A stretch of 64,000 bases of DNA, taken from contig CM028328.1 of the NCBI GenBank assembly GCA_016647705.1, positions 36,432,501 through 36,496,500 of the forward strand, read 5' to 3'. Made by a program: the position numbers and the translations under genes. Below, in pieces: positions 33,289-44,300 of this stretch (position 1 is the first letter of the stretch; each line of letters opens with the position of its first letter). The DNA is from Eucommia ulmoides. Taxonomy: Eukaryota > Streptophyta > Magnoliopsida > Garryales > Eucommiaceae. The notes beneath the pieces are model-generated. The model was given only the letters and a program-made list of their open reading frames with translations, did no database searches and had not been told where the DNA came from.

Positions 33289-34570
33289 ATCTCCCCATTT
33301 TTTATTATGACAATTAACTTTGATATTTTCTTTAAAATAAAAATATAACCACACTCCCTCTGAATCCGATGACGGATTTTTTAACTCGTTAAAGCATCAT
33401 AATGAAGATATTATCAATAAAGCACAAATTTATAACAATACTCCCCCTTAATAAAACATCACTAATTTCTCCCCCTTTGTCATCTTCAAAAACAAAATTT
33501 AGGGAAGGGGGAACACAAAAACATCTCTACTTTACTTTAGGCAAATGTCATGAACTTTAATTCTCCGCTACAGATTTAGTGAGTATCACAAATTAATTGA
33601 AAGTATCAAAATCTTCAGCATAACACATTATTGCCTTTCTTATAAAAACTTCTCCCCCTAAATAATTGTAAACAAGTAAATTCATGCATAGGAGAATAAT
33701 CGTGAGACAATCAAAATATTTCAACAATATAGCATGTAATCATATTCAGTTAAGTCCGCATGCCTCACTAATGATACCAAATAATGTCTTCCCTTTATAG
33801 AAACAAAACATATGTTCTTTAATACACTAAAATAGAAAGCATTTCTCAAGTATTTCATCAATCATAAATCTAGTGCATGCATAAATACGGATAAATACTT
33901 ATTTCTCTCATAAAATCTCATTTCTCTTTTAGAATTAATACTCGTTTATAAATCAGACATGCAACATAAGAACATATTATCATTCATTAAGACGCATAAA
34001 AACTCAGCTCAATCCAACAAAATTCATACCAAAAACATCATTCTTAACAAGCAATCTCCCACTATACAAGTGTAAACAAATTAATTCATTTTAAGGAGAA
34101 AAATATAATCTTTGAAGCACTAAAGCATGAAACATCTCTCAAAGATAGTTTATGAAGCTCTCAATATAACGCATACTTATTTCATAAAAATTCAGCTCCA
34201 TTTTTCAACAATAATCTTTAACGCTCAAGAACATGAATAATATCTCAATCAATAACATTGTTATCTCATATTCTTTTAGATCCCTTCATAAACATAAGCA
34301 TTTAAAAATCAGGAAATATAAGAAAAATATATTATCATGTATATAGCAAGATACTTGATATCCATAAATATATTCAAACTTAATTCAATTTCTAAATCTC
34401 ATAACATGTTTTAAAAATTAACTCATGATCACTACTTGATATAAGCACATAAAAACATGTTAATAATCCTTAACTAAACGTGATTCTTATAATCACCATG
34501 CAATGTTTCTAAGACAAAAGGTGAATATATCATTTAAAATGGGTCTTAGAAACAATTATCAACTTACCTA
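33289..34570 (-). other. SIRE-like 3' untranslated interior with polypurine tracts
   Basis: The PPT on the minus strand (AAAAAATGGGGAGAT, 33289-33303) adjoins the LTR start TGTCGATCC. Further purine tracts (AGGGGGAG type) lie near 33440-33500 and 33650-33660. No protein domain is seen. The rest is AT-rich and carries many short TTAAT/ATAAA runs. Confidence 0.7.
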
Positions 34571-34574
34571 TTTG

Positions 34575-35011
34575 GCAAGTTGGGACTCTCCCTCTTTAAC
34601 AAATTTAATAAATTTAAAATGCGAGGGATTATGAGTACCTTTTCTATCATTTGAGACAACTTTGTTCTTTACCACATTTATACCAATGATTGATTTGAGT
34701 GCGCAATTCTTCTTGGCATGTTCGTATCCTCTCTTCCTTTGATTTTTGCCGTTTGACTCATTAATGATTCCCTTTGCACGTATCGCTTATGGTTTTCTGG
34801 TAATATCCCATCTTGTCTTTGTTACAACTTTTCTCTTAGCACATATCTCTTATGGTTTCTTTACAACTTCACCCCTTGTCTTTAGTGCATCTTTTCGCTT
34901 TGCACACGTCGCTTGTAGATTTTTGGTAACTTCCTGTTTTGGCTTTGCTCTAAACTCCTTAACTATTCCTTCAAGTCCACTTCCGATATTTTGAAATTCT
35001 GCACAAGACAT
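34575..35011 (-). pseudogene. Broken ORF with 21-residue repeats, SIRE-like element C
   Basis: From the minus-strand ATG at 35011-35009 the frame reads MSCAEFQNIGSGLEGIVKEF, then three approximate 21-residue units containing CAKRK. In-frame TAA stops interrupt two of them at the same unit position. It ends with basic NQRKRGYEHAKKNCALK and HNPSHFKFIKFVKEGESQL. At DNA level two full 63-bp units (about 34776-34838 and 34839-34901) and a partial third are visible. I do not recognise the product; it could be part of an element-specific extra ORF. Confidence 0.5.
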
Positions 35012-35025
35012 TTCAACAATTTTCT

Positions 35026-35499
35026 TCGATATTCATTTCATTCTAGAGTTAAGTTATTATTCGATTACAAACATTATGATTTTGGTTTTAGGTTTTTCTT
35101 GCCTATAAATACAGATTTTTTCATCTGTTTTGAAACACACAGAATTAGAATCTGCACAGTTTTTTTTTTAGAAAAAAAAAATAGCCTCTTCCCTGATCAT
35201 TTTTACTTTCAAATGATCAATCTATTCCGATTCAGCCTATTCAATTTTTTTCCTAATTTCATAGCAGTCTGTTCCTCCCGAATAGTGGGGGGGTGTTAAG
35301 GTTTTAGGCCTTCTGCCGCGCAAAGAAGGTCCTAAACAGAGGTGATTCTGGGTTGTTTTATCCTGGGGACGATGTGACTATTACACTGCTTGCACGTTCT
35401 TGGGTAGAGGCGTGAAACGTCTTAAAGAGAACGACCTAGTCTGTGACTCAATCGAAGCAAATTCGGTAAATTCGTTCTTTTCTAATTTCTGCAGCAACA
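35026..35499 (+). mobile_element. Copia2 5' LTR, left end deleted
   Basis: It aligns with 40389-40851 from GAGTTAAGTTAT onward, including GCCTATAAATACAG and the end GCAGCAACA. The missing part corresponds to most of U3. Its left edge coincides with the truncated right edge of element C. Confidence 0.88.
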
Positions 35500-35639
35500 A
35501 TTTTTAAGTCGATTACATCTTCTACCGATTATCTCCTATAATATCTTCTGATCATGAGTATAAACAAGTGATTGTTGATCTCAACAAGCTTTTCCATTTT
35601 GAAGGGTCTCGTTTTAAAAGATGGAGATAGAAAATGCTA

Positions 35640-36390
35640 TTTTTTCTAACTATTGAAAAAGTAACATGTTTGTACAACCGAAAAACCTGAATTACCTAGA
35701 GAATCTACTGATGCTCAAATTCAAGAAGATAAGTCTTGGGATGAAAATGATTTTCGTTGTAAGAATTTTATTCTTAATGGTCTATATGATGATTTGTATG
35801 ACTATTATTGTTTTAACAAAATTACAAATGAAATTTGGGATGCTCTTCAGAAGAAATACGACACTAAGGAGACTGGAACAAAAAAATATGTTATTAGTCA
35901 GTATCTAAAATACCAAATGACCGACGACAAATCTGTGGAAGCTAAGTCTCATGAATTTCAGAAAATTGCTCATGAAATAATTGCTAAAGACATGTCACTT
36001 AATGAACAATTTCAAATTGTTGTTTTAATTGACAAATTATCCCCTACTTGGAAAAAATTTAAGAATACTCTCAGGCACAAAACAAAAGAATTTTCGTTAG
36101 AAAGTTTGATTACTCATTTTCGAATTGAGGAAGTAGCCCGAAAACAAGATCAAAAAGATGAAGTGCTCATTGTTTCCAACAACGCTCACAGGAAATCATC
36201 ATCTGCTATTTTGAAACCCAAAGGAAAAAATATGAAGAATCAGAATTGTAACCACTTTAACTAGAACATGAATGTTCATCAAAATCAGAATAAGCTAAAA
36301 AACCCTTCAAGAAATAATTCTGAATAGTTTAATTGCTTTAACTATAGAAAGGCAGGCCACATGGCTTGGAACTGTTAGCAAAGACGTCGT
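35640..36390 (+). pseudogene. Copia2 gag
   Basis: The main frame 35794-36263 contains ITNEIWDALQKKYDTKETGT, QKIAHEIIAKDMSLNEQFQ and TPTWKKFKN-like LSPTWKKFKNTLRHKTKEFS, a copia gag core. The N-terminal part before it is frameshifted and has a stop. The zinc knuckle near 36330-36380 reads CFNYRKAGHMAWNC, in which the second cysteine is Tyr. Two stops separate the core from the knuckle. Confidence 0.9.
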
Positions 36391-36432
36391 CCTGCTCCGC
36401 AGGCGAATCTTACCGAGGACCAGCTAGTAGTT

Positions 36433-36850
36433 ATGATTTTTGAAATCAACACAGTTAGTGGATTCGAAGGGTGGTGCGTAGACACCGGTGCTTCTCGCCA
36501 TGTCTGCTATGATCTTGCCATGTTCAAGTCTTATCTTGAAACAGAAGACAAGAAAGTGTTGTTGGATGATTCCTATTCTACTATTGTTTCCAGTTCTGGT
36601 GAAGTGGAATTAAAGTTTACCTCTGGAAAGATAATCATCCTTAAAGATGTTCTGCATACTCCAAAGATGAGAAAAAAATTTGGTTTCGGGCTATCTTCTC
36701 AATAAGGCTGGGTTTACTCAAACTATTAGGGTTGATTTGTACACCTTAACCCAAAATAATATTTTTGTTAGGAAGAGTTATGCAACTGATGGAATGTTCA
36801 AATTGAATGTTGATGCTAATAAGATTTCACCTTCTGCTTACATGTTGTGT
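36433..36850 (+). pseudogene. Copia2 aspartic protease
   Basis: WCVDTGASRHVCYDLAMF (about 36472-36525) carries the active-site DTGA. It is followed by KKVLLDDSYSTIVSSSGEVE and LKDVLHTPKMRKK. A frameshift near 36690 leads into AGFTQTIRVDLYTLTQNNIF and then YATDGMFKLNV. Confidence 0.9.
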
Positions 36851-36859
36851 TCTTTTAAT

Positions 36860-37975
36860 ATTTAACATGTTAGACTTTGTCATGTTAACAAACACATTAT
36901 TAAAAATATGAGCAACTTAGAACTAATTCCGAAATTGTCTTTGAATGATTTTGAAAAGTGTGAATTTTGTAGTCAATCTAAAATTTCCAAAACACCACAT
37001 GAATCAGTAATTAGAGAATCTGAATCTCTTGAGTTGATACATTCTGATATTTGTGAATTTGATGGTGTCTTAACTAGAAATGGAAAACACTATTTTATTA
37101 TATTTATAGATGATTGCTCTGATTATACTTTTGTTTATCTCATGAAAAATAAAAGTGAAACATTTGATATGTTCAAATTGTTTGTGAATAGAATTGAAAA
37201 TCAATGCAATACGAAAATTAAGAGGTTGCGTAGTGATAGAGGAACCGAATATGATTCAGATATTTTTATTGATTTTTATAATTCTCATGGGATTATTCAT
37301 GAAAAAACGGCACCTTATTCTCCTGAAATGAATGATAAGGTTGAAAGGAAAAATAGAACTTTTGCTAAATCTGTAATTGTTATTTTGCTTAACTCCGGTA
37401 TTGTTTCTCACTGGTAGGGTAAAATTTTATTGACTGTTTGCTATGTGCTTAATAGAGTTCCCAAATCGAAAAGTAAAATTTCACCTTATGAAGTTTTCAA
37501 AAATAAGAAACCAAATTTGTCTTATTTTAAAACTTGGGGTTGTTTGGCATATGTTAGTATTCCTGATTCAAAAAGGAGAAAACTTGCAAGTAGAGCTTAT
37601 GAATGTGTTTTTATTGGTTATGCAGTGAATAGAAAAATTTATAGATTTTATGACTTGAAAGATCGGGTTATCATTGAATCTAATGATGCTGATTTTTATG
37701 AATATAAATTTCCTTTTAAATTGAAGAATAGTGGAGGCTCAACATCTAGTAATGTGCTTGTCATTAGAATTAATGAATCTAATAAAGAATTAGAAATTGA
37801 ACCTAGAAGAAGTAAACGGCCTCGTATCACTAAGGATTATGGTTTTGATTTCTACTTATATACCTTAGAAGAGGATCTGCACACACTCCAAGATGCGCTA
37901 TCTTCCATAGATGCCAATTTATGGCAAGAGGCTATAGATGATGAAATGGATTCTTTCAAGTCAAATAGGACTTAG
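36860..37975 (+). pseudogene. Copia2 integrase
   Basis: The zinc-binding half (RLCHVNKHIIKNM, then CEFCSQSKISKTPHE) precedes a long catalytic core: ELIHSDICEFDGVLTRNGKH, FIIFIDDCSDYTFVYLMKNK, RLRSDRGTEYDS and TAPYSPEMNDKVERKNRTF. The D, D and E positions are all present. A TAG at 37417 replaces a Trp codon. The C-terminal part (CYVLNRVPKSKSKISPYEVF, WGCLAYVSIPDSKRRKL, ASRAYECVFIGYAVNRKIYR) is intact to 37975. Confidence 0.92.
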
Positions 37976-39036
37976 CACTTAGTAGATTTACCTCCTGGTT
38001 GTAAAATAATAGGATGTAAATAGGTACTCAAGAAGAAACTAAAACCCGATGGAACTGTTGAAAAATATAAGACTCGCCTTGTAGCCAAAGGGTTTAGACA
38101 AAGAGAAAATGTAGATTTTTTTGACACTTTTTCACCTGTCTCTAGAATTACATCCATTCGTGTGCTTTTATCACTTGCTGCTATTCATGACCGTGTTGTG
38201 CACCAAATGGATGTTAAAACTAACTTTTTAAATGGTGAATTAGAAAAAGAGATCTATATGGACCAACCTGAAGGATTCATTGTTCCTGGTCAAGAAAACA
38301 AAATGTGCAAATTAGATAATCTTCTTTATGGTTTAAAACAAGCACCTAAGCAATGGAATGAGAAATTTGATAATCTTGGTATCTCACATGGTTACAAAGT
38401 GAATGAAAGTGACAAATGCATCTATTACAAATCTAAAAATGATGTTTGCACTATTATATGTCTTTATGTGGATAACTTGTTAATTTTTTGTTCTAATATT
38501 CATGTCGTGAACAATGTGAAATCTATGCTATGTGCTAATTTTGACATAAAATATCTTGGTAAAGCAAATGTAATCCTTGGTATTAAAATAACTAGGTCTG
38601 AAAATGGAATTTCTTTGGATCAATCTCATTACATAGAAAATATTCTAAAGAAATACAATTATATTTACTGTAAACCAACATGTACTCCTTATGACCCTAA
38701 TGTGAAGTTGTTCAAGAACACCGGTGACGATGTTAGACAATCTGAGTATGCGAGTATCATAGGCAGTCTTCGATATGCCACTAATTGCACTAGGCCCGAC
38801 ATAGCTTATGCTGTGGGATTACTATGCTGGTTTACAAGCAGATCTAGTATTGAGCATTGGCATGCTATTGAAAAGATCATGAGATACCTAAAAATAACTA
38901 TGAACCTTGGATTACATTATCAGAAATTTCCCGCTGTTCTAGAAAGATATAGCGATGCTGATTGGAACACTCTTTCAGATGACTCCAAGGCAACTAGCGG
39001 CTATATATTTAGCATAGTTGGTGGAGCTGTTTCTTA
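37976..39036 (+). pseudogene. Copia2 reverse transcriptase
   Basis: After a TAG at 37973 and another at 38020 (in GCK-stop-VLKKK, a Trp position), the RT reads TRLVAKGFRQRENVDFFDTF, MDVKTNFLNGELEKEIYMDQ, PEGFIVPGQENKMCKLDNLL and YGLKQAPKQW. The catalytic motif is YVDN instead of YVDD (about 38465). The thumb and connection are intact: LGKANVILGIKITRSENG, IIGSLRYATNCTRPDIAYAV. The Asp-to-Asn change alone would abolish activity. Confidence 0.93.
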
Positions 39037-39408
39037 GAAATCTAAGAAACAGACTATTTTGGCCCAATTTACTATGGAGTTTGAGATGATTGCACTAGTT
39101 TCGGCTAGGAAGCAGGTTGGTTAAGAAGTCTGCTTTCCGATACCCTTTTATGGGAGAAATTGATTCCAGCCATCTTGATCCATTGAGATAGTACCGCAGC
39201 TATTGAAAAAATTCAGAACCGTTATTATAACGAAAAAAATGACAAATACGTCGCGAACACAACACTATTAGAGTATATCTCGATTGGAGCTGTAAGAGTG
39301 GATCATGTACAATCTGATGATAACCTAACTGATCCTTTGATGAAAGGACTAGCTCGAGAAAAGGTTTACAAAACCTCGAAAAGAATGGGACTCAAGCTTA
39401 TAGATTGA
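39037..39408 (+). pseudogene. Copia2 RNase H C-terminal part
   Basis: RNase H begins in the preceding frame (RYSDADWNTLSDDSKATSGY). It continues after a TAG at 39036-39038 as KSKKQTILAQFTMEFEMIAL. A frameshifted tail gives DNLTDPLMKGLAREKVYKTS and KRMGLKLID, ending at TGA 39406-39408. From 39409 to 39953 there is only 3' untranslated DNA. Confidence 0.88.
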
Positions 39409-39953
39409 CGAATCACTTGTAAGAGAAACTCAACCTATAGACTGGAGATCCCAAGAAATAGGTTCAAAGGGTAATAACAACTTATGAAATGATATGAGTA
39501 GAATTATGCTATAATAATAATTTTGAGTTCTATTCCATACATATATTGATTGAAGCATGATATCATGAAGTGATAGAAGGTTGAGTTTTTATTAATTCTT
39601 AACGAGATCTATACTCTATTTGGAGTGGAGTGTCTAGCTACAAGAGTACTCTTGATAGACTCACCTATGTGAATGTGGAAGTGTGGCCGCTTCCTATGGA
39701 ATTTTGGGCAAATTCTCTAGAACATTCACTACATTGGGATATACGTGCATGGCCGTAAAGCACGGGTTTTTAGACTACACCCTGATAGGGTTGTGTGTGT
39801 AATGTTGTTAGAGATAGAGTTCAAAACTACGAGGTACTCTAGTATAATCAAAATCATCTTCACTATGTAAAGGTTCAAGTCGATAGACACCTTTGCTTAT
39901 GCACAATCTTATATTGTATTATACTGCTCGATGAAAAAAAAAATTAAAAATTC

Positions 39954-39964
39954 AAGTGGGGGAT
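39954..39964 (+). other. Polypurine tract of Copia2
   Basis: AAGTGGGGGAT directly precedes the 3' LTR start TGTTGGAGAA. Confidence 0.88.
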
Positions 39965-40851
39965 TGTTGGAGAATAATGAATTTTTACTTATTTAATTAA
40001 GATATAAAAATAATAATAAATGTCAAAGTTTTTTCTCTTTTTCTTTATCCCACATTGATTGAGATGAGGTGTCTAGAGGAGTATAATAGTAGATAGGTGG
40101 GATACTTGGGGTGTGTCCCAAGGATACCCACATTTTATGGAGGGGAGAGGAGTTACATCCCTATTGGTTTACCACACGCGCGCGCCGCCGTCCGTCGGGC
40201 CGGCCATGCCAAGCCGAGCGTGAAGTGAGGTGGTACTTATATATATTTTAGTTTGGACAAAATTTATTTAATAAACTATTAGTTTTATTTTTATTTTAGA
40301 ATGAACCGTTTCCAAAACGCAACGTTTAAGTTTTTTTTAACGTTATGAACGTTTCATTAAATAAAATTTTGAACGTTTTCAAAGCGTTACATTTTCTGGA
40401 GTTAAGTTATGATTCGGTTTCAAACATTTTGATTTGGTTTTAGGTTTTTCTTGCCTATAAATACAGTTTTTTTCATCTGTTTTGAAACACACATAATTAG
40501 AATCTGCACAGCTGTTTTTTGAGAAAAAAAAAAAAAAAACAGCCTCTTCCTCGATTATTTTTACTTTCAAATAATGAGTCTATTCCGATTCAACCTATTC
40601 GATTTTTTTTCCTGATTTCTGAGCAGTCTGTTCCTCCCGAACAGTGTGTGGGGGTGTTAAGGTTTCAAACCTTCTGTCGCGCAAAGAAGGTCCTAGAGAG
40701 AGGTGATTCTGGGCTATTTTATCCTGGGGACGACGGGGTTGTCACACTGCTTGCACGTTTTTGGGTAGAGTCTCGAAACGTCTTAAAGAGAGCGACCTAA
40801 TCCGCGACTCAACCCAAGTAAATTTGTTCCTTTCTAATTTCCGCAGCAACA
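39965..40851 (+). mobile_element. Copia2 3' LTR
   Basis: An 887-bp LTR from TGTTGGAG to GCAGCAACA. A GC-rich patch (40170-40230, CGCGCGCGCCGCCGTCCGTC) lies in U3, and a TATA box (CCTATAAATACAG) lies near 40453-40465. It is oriented toward the PME gene, so a transcript starting in it would read in the PME sense direction. Confidence 0.93.
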
Positions 40852-41354
40852 AATAGATTAAGCACTCTTGATCTCAGAGTGACGTGTCTGGTGAACCATT
40901 TTTATCATAAAATACCCATAAAATTATTTTTTAACATTAACTCACTACGCTGTAATATAGGAGTTTGGTAGTGGTTTTTTCCCTCTTCAATATTAATCTT
41001 AAGAAAAAGAATTTCCGTGTATTAAAAACAGAATTTCACTTTAATTTTTAAAAAGAAAATGAGTATACTGGAAGTAAAGTCGGAGGTGGTAGTACGCTTA
41101 TCCTGTATTTGTTTATTATTTTTGCATTTACTACGATGTCATCGTGACACCAACGCTTCCAACAGAGTTCTAAAAATGTAGTATACAATTATCTATGAAT
41201 TGACCAAAGTATCTAACATGAGAAGCACTTCGTCGTCGATATTGTTTTGCACGTAGCCCACGTTCACACAAATGTATGTGTGATACCCACCGTACCTATA
41301 AATGGTTCACCCTATGAAACCAATCAATCAGACCTAACAGAAAAATAAAACAAT
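40852..41354 (+). promoter_or_regulatory. PME upstream region with TATA box
   Basis: The 503 bp between the Copia2 LTR and the PME start codon form the gene's remaining proximal promoter. A TATA box, CCTATAAATGG with TATAAAT at 41297-41303, lies about 52 bp before the ATG, predicting a short leader. No other element could be assigned firmly. Confidence 0.7.
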
Positions 41355-44300
41355 ATGGCTTCTCTTCTTGCCTATGGCAAAGTTAACGAAGCCGACCAGG
41401 AGCGGATCCAAAACCGTCGAAAAACAAGAAAGCGAATCGCTATCATAACTTTATCCTCTGTCATTCTCGTCGGCGTCATCGTGGCTGCCGTCGTTGGAAC
41501 TTCTCATGGGAAAGACAAAGCTTCGGGCGGCAATGGCAAACCTCTCTCCGCCTCCATCAAAGCAATGTGCGACGCAACTCTCTACCCGGAATCGTGCCGC
41601 ACTAGCCTAACTCCGTTAGTAAACTCAAAACGTGCCATTCATCCCGAAGACATCTACAAGTTATCGGTTCAGGTAGCCGCGGAAGAACTATCAAGCGCTT
41701 CTCGTCGTTTAAAAAAGGTCTCGGATCCCCAAATGACGGCCGCTCTCGAGAGTTGTGTCGAACTTCTCGACTTGGCTTTGGACCATCTCGGTAGCGCGGT
41801 TTCCAACATCGAGGGGTCGTTATATGACGCCTCTGATGATCTCAAAATGTGGTTGAGCGCCGCCGGGACATACCAACAGACCTGCATCGATGGGTTCGAT
41901 TACGCAACCGGCGGGATAAAAAATGATGTTTATAAATACCTGAAGAACTCGACTGAGTTCACAAGTAATAGCCTGGCGATTGTGAGTGAGCTGGAGAGAC
42001 TCGCGAGTTCTTTCAAGCTAAGACGAAGACGCTTGTTGGGTATCGATAGTCATCATAATGATGTTGAAATGGAACCCAAATGGTTGGTTTCCAAGGATCG
42101 TAAACTGCTCCAGACAGGGAGTTCAAAAATAAAGGCTGACGTGGTTGTGGCGAAGGACGGGTCTGGGAAGTACAGGACCATTGGTGATGCACTCAAGGCG
42201 GTGCCGGAGAAGAGCAAGAAGAGGTTCGTCATCTACGTGAAGAAAGGGGTTTATTCGGAAAATGTGAGAATTGAGAAATCGAAATGGAACGTGATGATGA
42301 TCGGCGACGGAATGGCAGCAACTGTAGTAACCGGCGGGAAGAACTTTGTGGATGGAACTCCAACTTTCCAGTCCGCAACATTCGGTAAGTTTATATGCAT
42401 GCATGCACGTCTATATATTATTTGGAACCTAAAGCAATAAATTAAGACGATAAAGATAAAGGTTAAAACATGGGGAAAAAATCAGCAGTTTAATCTCAAA
42501 TGGTAAAAATTGAAGATTGCACATTTTACAATGCAATTTAACTAGTTTAGACATACTATTGTGCGGACTTAGAAAAACTTATAATTTTTTCTTAATATTG
42601 AAGCATGAAATACATACCTATTATTTAGTTATTCTCTTAGCAATGTCTGAAAACAGATGCATAAATTTCAATAAGTAATAGTGGTTTATAAATACTGAAA
42701 ATAAATATACTATTAAAAATTACATAAATATTTATAAGAGTGAAATAATATTTTTACTATTTTACTATAAAATAACAAATAAATAACCTAAGATCAATTT
42801 TATCAAATTTTGCACGTCAATAAATTCTAATTTAATTAATTTATATCGTATATATTTTCTTTTTGGGTAAAAATATTTTTTGAATTATAATTATTTTTTT
42901 AAGTAATTTAAAATGTGCACTATGAAATTTAATTATATATTTGTGCATTTATTAACAAAAAAATAAATGTAACTAAAATAAAAAATAAACAAAAATTGAG
43001 GGGAACCGCTCATTATTTGATATATAAAAAAAAAAAAAAAAAAATATAAAAACTCATCAAAAAACTTGAAGAGTTATTCTCAAATCTCATTAAAATATCC
43101 TCTCTCATTCCACTTTTAAGTAGTAGTATTGGAGATTAGATTAGATACTCAAAATGATTGCATTTAATAAAATATTGATTGCATTTAATAAAATAATATC
43201 ACTTAAATAGATCAAAATATTTCAAGTGATGCGCAAAATATTTATGGTTTGGTACTTAAAATTATAAAAAAATTATTTTTACAATTATCGTTAATAATAA
43301 CTATTTTAAGATATAGAGAAAATATAAAGTAAAATGTAGAGAAAGTAACAACTACCGAGAGAAAAAAAAATAGAGAGAAAAATGAGGAGAGTGTTTTTAA
43401 AGATATCAAATTGCAAAAAATAAAAAATAAAAAATAAAAAAGGAAATTGTAAACACACTTATTAAAATAAAAAATATTTTAAAAAATTACATAAAAAAAT
43501 TCCACTAATAAATTCAATATTAAATTAAAATACGTTAATTATTAATTTTCGTGAACTAATTTTCAATTTTATTAAAAGATCTTAAAAAAGAAGAAATTTT
43601 TGGCCCTTTTAATTTTAATTGAGGGACACTTATGTTTATACAGTTTACGTCTTAATAATTGAGATTGGTAACTTGTGAAATTTATGTGCGCAATGTATTC
43701 CTAAAAAATTTCTCATGACATTGTTTGTGCTTGTTCCAAACCATAAAAAGATTTATCTAATTTGCACACTTTGTTTTTTAGACCAGAAATTACAAATCCT
43801 TCAGGTTGGTCCATATAAATCTCTTCTTCTAATTCACCATTTAATAAGCAATTTTAACATTCACATGGTGCACAACTAGATCATAAATGGAAACAAGTGA
43901 TAAAATCACACGAATAGAAGTAATTCTAGAGACAAGTACATGAATTTCTTCTTAAGAATCCATTTATATCCTATTGTTTTTACAACCAGGAGGTAAATCT
44001 ACTAAATGTCAAGTTCTATTTGACTCGATAGAGTCCATTTCATCATCTATAGCCTCTTACCATAAATTGGCATCTACAGAGGACAATGTCTCTTGGAAGG
44101 TGGGCGGATCCTCCTCTAAAGTATATGCATAGAAATTTGAATCATAATCCTTAACAATACGAGTTCGTTTACTTTTTCTAGGTTCAATTTCTCATTCTTT
44201 AACTGATTCATTAATTCTAATGACAACCACATTACTAGATATTGTGCCCCCACTATTCTTCAATTTAAAAAGAAGTTTACGTTTATAATTATCAGCATCC

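Larger units (their letters stand above)
29662..35025 (-). mobile_element. SIRE-like element C: 3' LTR and 3' internal region
   Basis: A minus-strand LTR (29662-33288) is followed on the right by a PPT and by SIRE-style internal DNA containing repeated CTCCCCCT tracts on the plus strand (AGGGGGAG on the sense strand). No RT, integrase or protease was found. The element is truncated at about 29662 (roughly 90 bp of the LTR end missing, compared with LTR B) and at about 35025, where it abuts a truncated Copia2 LTR. Confidence 0.78.
35026..40851 (+). mobile_element. Copia2: decayed Ty1/copia retrotransposon
   Basis: A 3' LTR (39965-40851) and a truncated 5' LTR (35026-35499) enclose gag, zinc knuckle, protease, integrase, RT and RNase H in order on the plus strand. 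Every domain carries stops. The left part of the 5' LTR (about 425 bp) is missing at the junction with element C, so no TSD can be read. The 3' LTR ends about 445 bp upstream of the PME TATA box. Confidence 0.93.

Noticed and set aside
34746..35299. Plus-strand Phe-rich frames as a membrane protein gene
   Set aside because: They are antisense to a repeat-bearing frame and to the Copia2 LTR. Hydrophobicity reflects T-rich DNA.
41669..42404. Minus-strand frames opposite PME exon 1
   Set aside because: They are shadows of the GC-rich PME coding sequence with no similarity to known proteins.
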